Both the position numbers and the translations under genes were made by a program. The notes beneath the pieces are model-generated. The model did not search any database. It was given only the letters and a program-made list of their open reading frames with translations, and was not told the DNA's origin. A stretch of DNA of 5,613 nt from contig JAJZVS010000260.1 of assembly GCA_021845555.1 (NCBI GenBank), positions 1 to 5,613 of the forward strand, written 5' to 3'. The stretch comes from Pseudomonadota bacterium (GTDB taxonomy: Bacteria > Pseudomonadota > Alphaproteobacteria > Acetobacterales > Acetobacteraceae). How positions within the stretch are numbered: position 1 is the first letter of the stretch; each line of letters starts with the position of its first letter. Shown here one piece after another: positions 1-4,958 of the stretch.

Positions 1-69
1 ATCGCCCGGCCTGGGGAGATCGCGCGCTATTGCGCCGGCCTGCCGGCGGGGATCGTGCCGGACTGCTGA
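1..69 (+). CDS. C-terminal end of a partial gene, possibly a polysaccharide deacetylase (NodB/PuuE-like)
   Basis: The frame is open from base 1 and ends in TGA at 67-69, leaving 22 residues that include ARPGEIARYCAGLPAGIVP. Codon use matches the neighbouring genes. The pattern 'ARPGEIA..' followed by 'LP.GIVP' resembles, from memory, the extreme C-terminus of polysaccharide deacetylase-family proteins of the PuuE/allantoinase-like branch, where a similar segment follows the last beta strand of the barrel. The catalytic domain lies outside the window, so the family call rests on one short tail and is tentative. The gene converges on the minus-strand operon: its stop is 13 bases from the stop of the radical SAM gene. 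No terminator hairpin fits in that gap. Confidence 0.5.
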   Translation: MARPGEIARYCAGLPAGIVPDC

Positions 70-82
70 TACCAGCCGCGCC

Positions 83-1123
83 CTACAGGCTCCAGCGCAC
101 CCCGCAGCCCGCGCAGGGTGCCGGCGGCACGTCGCCCAAAAGCCCCTCCCGGAACGCCCGATAGGCCGCGCCGTTCCAGATCTCGCGCAGGGTTTCCTGC
201 GTCGCGTCGCCGAGCGTGTAGCCGGCGTAGCCGCGGGCGGAGAACGGGGCGATGCAGCAGGGCAGCGCCCGCCCGTGCGCGGTGAAATACATCAGCGACC
301 ACGGCCGCCGGCAGCCCGACCACGGCGTCGGGTCGTCGGCGGCGCGCAACGACAGGCCGGGTTCGGTCGCGCCCGAGGCATCGAGCCGCACGCCGAGTTC
401 CGCCGCCAACGCGCTGGCTGCCGCGATCATCCCGTCTTCCTCCGCCGCCACCTGCGCGAACAGCGCCTGGTCGGGGCGCGCGAGGCCGCGGCCGGTGTCG
501 TCGTAGACCAGGCGCTGCAGATAGACCTCCGCCACGCCGAGCTCGGCGGCGAGGCGCACGAACGCGGGCAGTTCCGCCACCGTCTCGCGCAGCCCGGTCA
601 GCCACAGCGACACACGCGGGGTGGTGGCACCGAGCTCCCGCTGCAACGCGGTGAAGGCGCGCAGATTCGACAGGATGCGCCCGAACAGCGGCTTGCCGCG
701 CACCCGCAGGAACCCCTCCGGCGAGGCGGCGTCGAGCGACACGCGCAGCTCGTCGAGCCCGGTCGCAATCAGGTCGCGCGCGCGCTTCGGCGACAGCAGC
801 GTGCCGTTGGTGTTGAACAGCACATAGACCCCGCGCTCCTTCAGGTAGCGCACCATGCGCGGCAGCGCGCGCACCAGCATTGGCTCGCCCACCCCGTGCA
901 GCACCGCGCGCGCCAGGCCCGGCACCTGGTCGACGATGCGGGTGAACAGCGCCCAGTCCATGTCGGCCGGGGGTTCCAGCGCCTCGAACGTGCGCGGGCA
1001 GGTCTCGCACAGCAGGTTGCAGCGGTTGGTGACCTCCAGATAGAGGCAGACCGGCATCGCCTCGGCCGCCGGGGCGCGCGTGCCGACGGCTTCGAAATAG
1101 CGGCGCGGGTCGGGCAGGCTCAT
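83..1123 (-). CDS. Radical SAM protein with C-terminal SPASM-type domain
   Basis: A 346-residue protein, ATG at 1123, TAG at 83-85. Residues 35-42 form the CX3CX2C motif (C35, C39, C42) that binds the 4Fe-4S cluster used to cleave S-adenosylmethionine. GVGEP at 77-81 corresponds to the SAM-binding GGEP motif. FNTNGTLL near 103-110 and LDELRVSLDA near 123-132 are typical TIM-barrel strands of the family. The C-terminus has the SPASM signature C271-X12-G284-X4-C289, an adjacent C290, an IWN motif near 315-317 and a final CX2C (C337, C340). This is enough to hold an auxiliary Fe-S cluster, although the domain is shorter than the seven-cysteine form. SPASM enzymes act on peptides, proteins, sugars and other substrates, so the substrate cannot be read from this. 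It is the last gene of the operon. Its ATG overlaps the stop of the GT87 gene as ATGA, and a GAGGA Shine-Dalgarno lies 7 nt upstream. The longer reading of this frame beyond 1123 is a shadow of the GT87 gene. Confidence 0.93.
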   Translation of the reverse strand: MSLPDPRRYFEAVGTRAPAAEAMPVCLYLEVTNRCNLLCETCPRTFEALEPPADMDWALFTRIVDQVPGLARAVLHGVGEPMLVRALPRMVRYLKERGVYVLFNTNGTLLSPKRARDLIATGLDELRVSLDAASPEGFLRVRGKPLFGRILSNLRAFTALQRELGATTPRVSLWLTGLRETVAELPAFVRLAAELGVAEVYLQRLVYDDTGRGLARPDQALFAQVAAEEDGMIAAASALAAELGVRLDASGATEPGLSLRAADDPTPWSGCRRPWSLMYFTAHGRALPCCIAPFSARGYAGYTLGDATQETLREIWNGAAYRAFREGLLGDVPPAPCAGCGVRWSL

Positions 1124-2451
1124 CGGCGGGTCCTCGGGGTGCGGCGCTGCCACAGGGCCAGCGCGGCCGGGGGGAGATAGACCAGGGCGGCGATGCCGAG
1201 ATGGTGCACCGGATCCAACGTCAGCAGCACACTCGCCGCCACCAGATATAGCAGGGCCGGGCTGGGCGCGAGGCAAACCAGCGGCACCAGCCAGCCGAAA
1301 TACCAGGGGTAATGCGGCGACACGCCGACCAGCGCCACCGCCCCCAGCATGGCGGCCTGCCGCGCCAGCACCCGCACCCGATCCGGTGGGGCCGCCGGCA
1401 GCGCCGGGCCGAAGCCGAACCGCAGCGCCAGCGTGAGCAGCACCAGGGCGAGCGCCGCCGCATAGGCCGGTCCGGCCCAGCCCGGCAGCGGGACCGCCAG
1501 CCGCAGGAGATCGAGCAGGAACACGCCCCGGCCGGACAGCAATCCCTCCTGCGTCGCGTAGCCCGGCAGGAAGCCGAACACCCGTGCGCCCACGCCCAGA
1601 TAGGGCGCGTAGAGCAACGCCACGGTCGCCACGAAGGCGGCAACCAGCCGCAGGTCCCAGCGGCGCCAGAATGCCGGCGCGATCGCCGCGGGCAGGAACT
1701 TCACCAGGGTTGCGGCGGCGAGCAGCATCCCCGTCAGGCCCCGTCGCGACCGCGCGGCCACGAGCAGCGCCAGCGTGACAAGGGCCGCCGCCAGCGCGTC
1801 CACATGGCCGTTGCCCGCGAACTCCCATACCGGCAGCGGCGCCCAGGCATAGAGCAGCACCTGCGCCGCCGGACGCTCCGCCTGGCGCAGCAGCGCCAGC
1901 AGCGCGCCGATGGTGAGCAGATCGGCCCCCAGCATCACCGCCTTCATCCCGCCCACGCCAGGCGCGATCCGCCCGGCCGCGGCGAACACGAGCTCGGCCA
2001 TCGGCGGATAGATCGTGGGCGCGGTGCGCGCGCGATTGATCCGCGGAAACACCGCGCCGTCTCGCAGGAACGCCAGCCGCGGATCGGCGGGGACGAAACG
2101 ATACGGGTTGATCCCCGCCGCCTGCACCCGCCCGTCCCACACGTAGCGATAGAGATCGGAGGAAAGCGGCGGCGCGATCGGCGCCAGCAGCGCGCGCATT
2201 GCCGCCGCCGCCGCGAGCACCACCCACACGGCCCGGCGCGGCAGGCCCCGGCGCAGCACCAGCGCCGCGGCGGCCAGATAGACCGCCCCCGCCGCAAGCT
2301 GCACGGCAACCACCGCGAGCGTGCGCCCGGTGCCGGGATTGCCCGCCGGCCGCCCCGCCACCAGCGCGAGGCCCAGCGCGGTCAGCCCCACCAGCGCCGC
2401 CCCGAGCGCGCCAAGCCGGACCAGCGCGGCGCGCGCCGGCACCGCGTTCAT
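1120..2451 (-). CDS. Multi-spanning membrane glycosyltransferase, GT87/DUF2029 (GT-C fold)
   Basis: A 443-residue, strongly hydrophobic protein with roughly ten or more predicted membrane segments, for example about 12-33, 45-66, 74-92, 195-210, 217-233, 270-285, 328-345, 365-378 and 384-410. The first periplasmic loop carries SSDLYRYVWDGRV at 97-109 followed by GINPYRF at 113-119. The Asp-rich loop after the first helices is the usual catalytic site of GT-C enzymes, with D99 and D106 as candidates. Other family-like motifs are YPP (148-150), NGHVDAL (214-220), KFLP (251-254) and PHYPWYFGWL (379-388). GT-C enzymes transfer a sugar from a polyprenyl-phosphate donor on the outer face of the membrane; donor and acceptor here are unknown. 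The ATG at 2451 is the first in-frame start and has no Shine-Dalgarno within the usual distance. It overlaps the stop of the last minicistron in the repeat array upstream, so expression is probably coupled. Its stop overlaps the radical SAM start. Confidence 0.88.
   Translation of the reverse strand: MNAVPARAALVRLGALGAALVGLTALGLALVAGRPAGNPGTGRTLAVVAVQLAAGAVYLAAAALVLRRGLPRRAVWVVLAAAAAMRALLAPIAPPLSSDLYRYVWDGRVQAAGINPYRFVPADPRLAFLRDGAVFPRINRARTAPTIYPPMAELVFAAAGRIAPGVGGMKAVMLGADLLTIGALLALLRQAERPAAQVLLYAWAPLPVWEFAGNGHVDALAAALVTLALLVAARSRRGLTGMLLAAATLVKFLPAAIAPAFWRRWDLRLVAAFVATVALLYAPYLGVGARVFGFLPGYATQEGLLSGRGVFLLDLLRLAVPLPGWAGPAYAAALALVLLTLALRFGFGPALPAAPPDRVRVLARQAAMLGAVALVGVSPHYPWYFGWLVPLVCLAPSPALLYLVAASVLLTLDPVHHLGIAALVYLPPAALALWQRRTPRTRR
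1131..1135 (-). promoter_or_regulatory. Ribosome binding site of the radical SAM gene
   Basis: On the minus strand GAGGA sits 7 nt before the ATG at 1123, inside the last codons of the GT87 gene. It fixes the start at the ATGA overlap. It also shows that this junction can recruit ribosomes itself, unlike the two upstream junctions, which have no visible Shine-Dalgarno. Confidence 0.7.
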
Positions 2452-2533
2452 GCGGGGGATGTCACGGGGGGCCTCATGGGGCCAACGTCATGGGGCCAGC
2501 GTCATGGGGTCAGCGTCACGGGGCCAGCCTCAT
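2448..2533 (-). other. Chain of five overlapping minicistrons joining the TIGR04282 gene to the GT87 gene
   Basis: Read on the minus strand, the stop of the TIGR04282 gene (TGA 2532-2530) overlaps an ATG at 2533. From there five tiny ORFs follow, each stop overlapping the next start by ATGA or GTGA. They are ATG 2533 to TGA 2518-2516 (MRLAP), GTG 2519 to TGA 2504-2502 (MTLTP), ATG 2505 to TGA 2490-2488 (MTLAP), ATG 2491 to TGA 2476-2474 (MTLAP) and ATG 2477 to TGA 2450-2448 (MRPPVTSPA). The last stop overlaps the GT87 start at 2451-2449. The reading frames are a direct observation. That ribosomes use them as a termination-reinitiation relay is an inference. The peptides themselves are probably not functional. 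Confidence 0.6.
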
Positions 2534-2543
2534 GGCGCCAGAG
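2448..2543 (-). repeat. 14-bp tandem repeat (minisatellite), about seven units
   Basis: Plus-strand consensus TCATGGGGCCAGCG; on the coding strand CGCTGGCCCCATGA. Units in + coordinates: 2448-2461 (diverged), 2462-2473 (12 bp, diverged), 2474-2487, 2488-2501, 2502-2515, 2516-2529 and 2530-2543 (diverged). The three units 2474-2515 differ from one another by only one or two bases. The array begins in the last codons of the TIGR04282 gene, whose TGA is part of unit 2530-2543. It ends at the start codon of the GT87 gene, which is part of unit 2448-2461. There are no spacers between units, so this is not a CRISPR. It probably grew by slippage or unequal recombination. Confidence 0.9.
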
Positions 2544-3336
2544 CGGCCAGGCGCTGCCGCAGCCCGAGCCGGGCGACGCAGGCCGCGGTCTCCGGCGCCG
2601 GGTCGCCGGCCGGCCCCGGGACCTGCTCGCCGGCGCGCTCGTCGTCCCGCACGAGGGCCTGGTCGGCGGCGGTCAACACCGCCACCAGCCGGCGCAGCGA
2701 GGGCGGGTCATCGACATCGTACCACGCCGGCAGGCAGCGCACGGGAATCCCCGCCTCGGCGGCGCGGGCCAGGGTGGCGGCGGTCACCCCGGCGGTGCTC
2801 CAGGGGATGTCGCGGAACAGCGCCTCCGCCGGCGCGGCCAGCGCGGCGGGGATGCCGATCAGGTAATAGCCGCCGTCCTCCGCCGGCCCCAGCACCACCC
2901 GCCGGCCGTCGGCGAGTTCCGCCACCGCCTCGGCCAGGATGGCGGCGGGCAAGGTGGGGCTGTCGGAGTTCACCAGGCAGACGGCGTCGAACCCAAGCGC
3001 CAGCAGCCCGCGCGTGGCGTGGATCAGCGAGCGGCCGATGCCCGCGACGTCCGGGGCCAGCGCCACCGACCCGTCCGCCAGCACGAGTCCGGTGCCCGGT
3101 GCCAGCAGCCCGTCGAACAGCGCCTCCCCGCCGGCCGGCGCGTAGGCGACGAAGCCGGCGACCGGCAGCCGCCACCCGATCGCCGCGATTCGTGCGGTGA
3201 TGTCGCGCAGGAAGGCGGCGTTGAGCGCGGTCGCCTCCGCGGCGGTCAGCGGCGGCACGAGCCTGGTTTTCACCTGCCCCGGCCGTGGCGTCTTGGCCAT
3301 CACCGCCATCGCGCAGGAACCGCGCGGCGGCGTCAT
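2530..3336 (-). CDS. TIGR04282/DUF2064 family glycosyltransferase (GT-A-like nucleotidyl-sugar fold)
   Basis: With the start at 3336 the protein has 268 residues; stop TGA at 2532-2530. Positions below count from the upstream Met at 3342. An N-terminal AKTPRPGQVKTRL (16-28) is the nucleotide-binding loop typical of DUF2064. NSDSPTLP (125-132) is the DxD-like metal and nucleotide site. GPAEDGGYYLIG (152-163), IPWST (179-183) and WYDVDD (207-212) are further hallmarks. The protein should be cytosolic and use an activated sugar; the acceptor is unknown. TIGR04282 was named from arsenosugar clusters, but members occur more widely. Start choice: in-frame ATGs lie at 3342, 3336, 3309 and 3300. The family usually starts only a few residues before the AKxPxPG loop, which favours 3309 (MAVMAKTP). 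The ATGA overlap with an upstream minicistron favours 3336. None has a Shine-Dalgarno. The last codons (LAP-stop) belong to the 14-bp repeat. Confidence 0.9.
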   Translation of the reverse strand: MTPPRGSCAMAVMAKTPRPGQVKTRLVPPLTAAEATALNAAFLRDITARIAAIGWRLPVAGFVAYAPAGGEALFDGLLAPGTGLVLADGSVALAPDVAGIGRSLIHATRGLLALGFDAVCLVNSDSPTLPAAILAEAVAELADGRRVVLGPAEDGGYYLIGIPAALAAPAEALFRDIPWSTAGVTAATLARAAEAGIPVRCLPAWYDVDDPPSLRRLVAVLTAADQALVRDDERAGEQVPGPAGDPAPETAACVARLGLRQRLAALAP

Positions 3337-3394
3337 GCGCATGCGGGCGTCATCGGCACGCGGCGTTCCGCAAGCCGGCCCCCGGCGCCCTCAT
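3333..3394 (-). other. Two overlapping minicistrons joining the DoxX-like gene to the TIGR04282 gene
   Basis: On the minus strand the DoxX-like stop (TGA 3393-3391) overlaps an ATG at 3394-3392. This opens a 14-codon ORF (MRAPGAGLRNAACR) ending in TGA 3352-3350. That stop overlaps an ATG at 3353-3351 opening a six-codon ORF (MTPACA) ending in TGA 3335-3333. This in turn overlaps the ATG at 3336-3334, which is in frame with the TIGR04282 glycosyltransferase. All three junctions are ATGA. Unlike the chain at 2448-2533 this one is not built from tandem repeats, although an 8-base ATGACGCC occurs at both 3353 and 3336. The frames are seen directly; their use in translation is an inference. Confidence 0.5.
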
Positions 3395-3987
3395 GTGAGC
3401 AGCGCGAGCAGTGCGCCGGGGTCCCGGCGCTGGCGCATCACCGCGTCGAGTCCGAGGCTGCGTCCCGGCGGATCGACGGCGAACAGCCCCATAAGAATCA
3501 CCAGGAACATGTAGGTCCAGGGCCATTCGCCCGGCGCGGAATACAGCCCGAGCCAGAGATTCGCCGCCATCGCCAGCCCGAGCAGCGCGAACCCCCGGGT
3601 GAACAGGCCGAGCATCAGCGAGGCGCCGATGCCGACCTCGATCGCGTACACCGCCGGGCCGAACACGGCGATGCGCGGCAGCACGACATGGGCGACGAAA
3701 TCCGATTGCAGGCCGATCGCGGCATGCGCGACCTCCTGCTTCATCCAATAGATCAGCCCACCCTCGTCGGGGGGAATCTTCCACAGCGATTGCTGCCACC
3801 ACATGATCCCGACCAGCAGGCGCAGCAGCCAGATCGCGGCCTCGCGCCCGCCCTGGCGGGTCGGCACGTCGCGCCAGGCGCGCAACGCGACGGCGATGCT
3901 GACCAGCAGCAGCGCCCAGAATACCGGCGTGGTCCAGGCGTGCTTCGTCAGGAAGGCAAATGCGTCGCTAGCGGGATTCGGTCGCAT
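3391..3987 (-). CDS. DoxX/DoxD-like integral membrane protein
   Basis: A 198-residue protein, ATG at 3987, TGA at 3393-3391. About four to five hydrophobic helices are visible: roughly 22-38, 51-69, 107-128, 130-149 and 157-172. The central part (LLRLLVGIMWWQQSLWKIPP at 54-73, then a polar loop, then YAIEVGIGASLMLGLFTRG at 114-132) matches the DoxX/DoxD pattern, in which a helix ends in a W/K-rich 'sLwKi' motif and a later helix ends in 'lGLftR'. DoxD is the small subunit of thiosulfate:quinone oxidoreductase, but most DoxX-like proteins have no proven activity and no partner subunit is present here. An ATG farther upstream at 4071 would add a proline/arginine-rich tail overlapping the phosphorylase. 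The start at 3987 is preferred because GAAAGG lies 6 nt before it. It overlaps the end of the phosphorylase gene by 20 bp. Confidence 0.82.
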   Translation of the reverse strand: MRPNPASDAFAFLTKHAWTTPVFWALLLVSIAVALRAWRDVPTRQGGREAAIWLLRLLVGIMWWQQSLWKIPPDEGGLIYWMKQEVAHAAIGLQSDFVAHVVLPRIAVFGPAVYAIEVGIGASLMLGLFTRGFALLGLAMAANLWLGLYSAPGEWPWTYMFLVILMGLFAVDPPGRSLGLDAVMRQRRDPGALLALLT

Positions 3988-4801
3988 GCTCGGCCTTTCG
4001 CGCGTACTTCCGCCAGGCCTGGGCCGTGGCGGCAAGCAGGTGGAGGAGGTCGGTGGTGCCGTTGGCCTCACCCTTTTCGAAATCGCCGTCGGAACGAGCC
4101 ATCTGGTTCGTCACATGCGCGAAGCAGAGCACGTCGCGTGCTTGCGCGCGGGCGAAGGCGTAAAGCGCCGCCGCCTCCATCTCCACCGCCAGCGCGCCGG
4201 CGGCGGCGGCGGCGGCGATCGCCGCCTCGGTCTCGCGGAACGGGGCGTCGGTGGTCCAACTGGCGCCACGATGCACCGGGAAGGGCAGGGCGCCGAGCGC
4301 CGCCGCCGCCGCGTCCGCCAGCGCGGGATCGGCGCAGGCGAAGGGCGCGGGCGGCAGGTAGTGGTAACTGGTGCCCTCGTCGCGCAGCGCGCGGTCGATC
4401 AGGATGAAATAGGGCGTGGCGCCGAGATCGGCGATCTGCCCGGCGGAGGTCACGCTGAGCAGCAGCCGGCAGCCGGCGGCGAACAGTTGTTCCGCTTCCA
4501 GCACCGCGAACGATGCCCCGACCGCGCGCGGGATCACGCCGATCTCCTCCGCGCCGAGCGGGAAGCGGCTGAGCGTGGTGTGATAGCAGGGCCAGTCCGG
4601 GTCAGGGACGGCATGACCGGCGCGGCGGAGTTCGGTTTCCAGATCGCCGTCCGGATCGAGCAGGCAGATCTCCGGCACCGCCCGGGTCGGCAGGTTCTTC
4701 TGTCGCCGCGCCTCCCGCAGCAGGTTCTCCGGACGGAAGACGGAGGGCGCGGCGGGATGCTTGTCGGCAAGGATCGGCGGGGGAAGGGCGGGATCGCGCA
4801 T
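3968..4801 (-). CDS. Nucleoside phosphorylase (PNP/UDP family, uridine-phosphorylase-like)
   Basis: A 277-residue cytosolic protein, ATG at 4801, TAG at 3970-3968. AGGA lies 8 nt before the start. Family features: an N-terminal segment with FRPENLLREARRQKNLP (22-38), a glycine/alanine-rich strand-loop VTSAGQIADLG (117-127), RDEGTSYHYLPP (140-151), TTDAPFRET (183-191) and VEMEAAALYAFA (206-217). In this family the EME motif (E207-M208-E209) binds the ribose hydroxyls. The reaction expected is phosphorolysis of a nucleoside to base plus sugar 1-phosphate; the base specificity cannot be read reliably. It is the first gene of the operon, so its product could feed the two glycosyltransferases downstream. 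Six consecutive GCC codons give an Ala run at 196-201. From memory of homologues, the distance between the RET and EME motifs is normal despite this run. The hopanoid phosphorylase HpnG is a less likely alternative. Confidence 0.88.
   Translation of the reverse strand: MRDPALPPPILADKHPAAPSVFRPENLLREARRQKNLPTRAVPEICLLDPDGDLETELRRAGHAVPDPDWPCYHTTLSRFPLGAEEIGVIPRAVGASFAVLEAEQLFAAGCRLLLSVTSAGQIADLGATPYFILIDRALRDEGTSYHYLPPAPFACADPALADAAAAALGALPFPVHRGASWTTDAPFRETEAAIAAAAAAGALAVEMEAAALYAFARAQARDVLCFAHVTNQMARSDGDFEKGEANGTTDLLHLLAATAQAWRKYARKAEHATESR
3994..3999 (-). promoter_or_regulatory. Ribosome binding site of the DoxX-like gene
   Basis: GAAAGG on the minus strand lies 6 nt before the ATG at 3987, within the phosphorylase coding region. 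It decides in favour of 3987 over the upstream in-frame ATG at 4071. Confidence 0.6.
4199..4216 (-). repeat. Six tandem GCC codons in the phosphorylase gene
   Basis: The + strand reads GGC six times, coding for Ala196-Ala201 of the phosphorylase, just before the EME substrate-binding motif. It is a perfect trinucleotide repeat, so any slippage would change the protein by whole alanines without a frameshift. In a genome this GC-rich, such runs are common. Confidence 0.7.
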
Positions 4802-4958
4802 GGCGGCTATCCTGGCAGGCCACCGCCTGGGCGCACAACCGCGCCGGCGAGAATAATGCCGGGCGGCCGGGCGATTGCCCCCGCACGGCGGTCGGAGACC
4901 GGGAGCTCGGCCCGCCTTGCCTCTTGCCCGGCGTTAATCTGGCGTGACAGGATTGCCG
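4802..4958. promoter_or_regulatory. Divergent intergenic region with promoters for the operon and the DUF1028 gene
   Basis: These 157 bases separate the starts of two divergent genes and are the only place in the window where the operon promoter is expected. Each end holds a Shine-Dalgarno: tcct at 4810-4813 (AGGA on minus) and AGGA at 4949-4952 (+). Two AT-richer spots stand out: GAGAATAATG at 4849-4858, giving TATTCT on the minus strand as a possible -10, and GTTAATCT at 4933-4940 on the plus strand. Neither has a convincing -35 at 16-18 bp, so no specific promoter is called. A small GGGC-GATT-GCCC hairpin lies at 4869-4880. No operator or riboswitch is evident. Confidence 0.5.

Noticed and set aside
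97..121. Inverted repeat GCACCC/GGGTGC as a terminator between the convergent genes
   Set aside because: Only a 6-bp stem with a 13-base loop and no U-tract, and it lies inside the codons for the C-terminal CX2C of the radical SAM protein.
83..1123. Arsenosugar radical SAM enzyme ArsS
   Set aside because: The C-terminus has the SPASM cysteine pattern and an IWN motif rather than the domain I associate with ArsS, and no arsenic methyltransferase is visible.
1124..2227. Upstream half of the long minus-strand frame that contains the radical SAM gene
   Set aside because: Low-complexity Gly/Ala/Arg translation overlapping the GT87 gene. The conserved protein starts at the ATG at 1123, which has a Shine-Dalgarno and an ATGA overlap.
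2448..2533. Mini-ORF peptides as RiPP precursors for the radical SAM enzyme
   Set aside because: Peptides of 5-9 residues such as MTLAP have no leader or core and follow directly from the DNA repeat. The repeats show no sign of selection for peptide sequence beyond the overlaps.
2448..2543. CRISPR array or clustered operator sites
   Set aside because: Units are 14 bp and directly adjacent with no spacers. The sequence is explained better as a minisatellite carrying start/stop overlaps. Units are not clear palindromes as expected for dimeric repressors, although a protein-binding role is not excluded.
3350..3802. 150-codon minus-strand frame overlapping the DoxX-like gene
   Set aside because: Arg-rich shadow of the DoxX-like gene. 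Only its last 14 codons (from ATG 3394) are of interest, as a possible minicistron.
1312..4407. Plus-strand open frame of about 1,031 codons running antisense to four genes
   Set aside because: It is rich in Arg, Gln, His, Gly and Pro, with no recognisable domain. It is the antisense shadow expected in very GC-rich DNA opposite real genes with clear family motifs.
3968..4801. Hopanoid-associated phosphorylase HpnG
   Set aside because: The DEGTSYHYLPP, TTDAPFRET and VEMEAAAL motifs fit the uridine-phosphorylase-like branch better, and no other hopanoid gene is in the window.
4917..4940. Sigma-70 promoter TTGCCT ... TAATCT for the DUF1028 gene
   Set aside because: The spacing between the two boxes is 12 bp, too short for a standard promoter. 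No better-spaced -35 was found.
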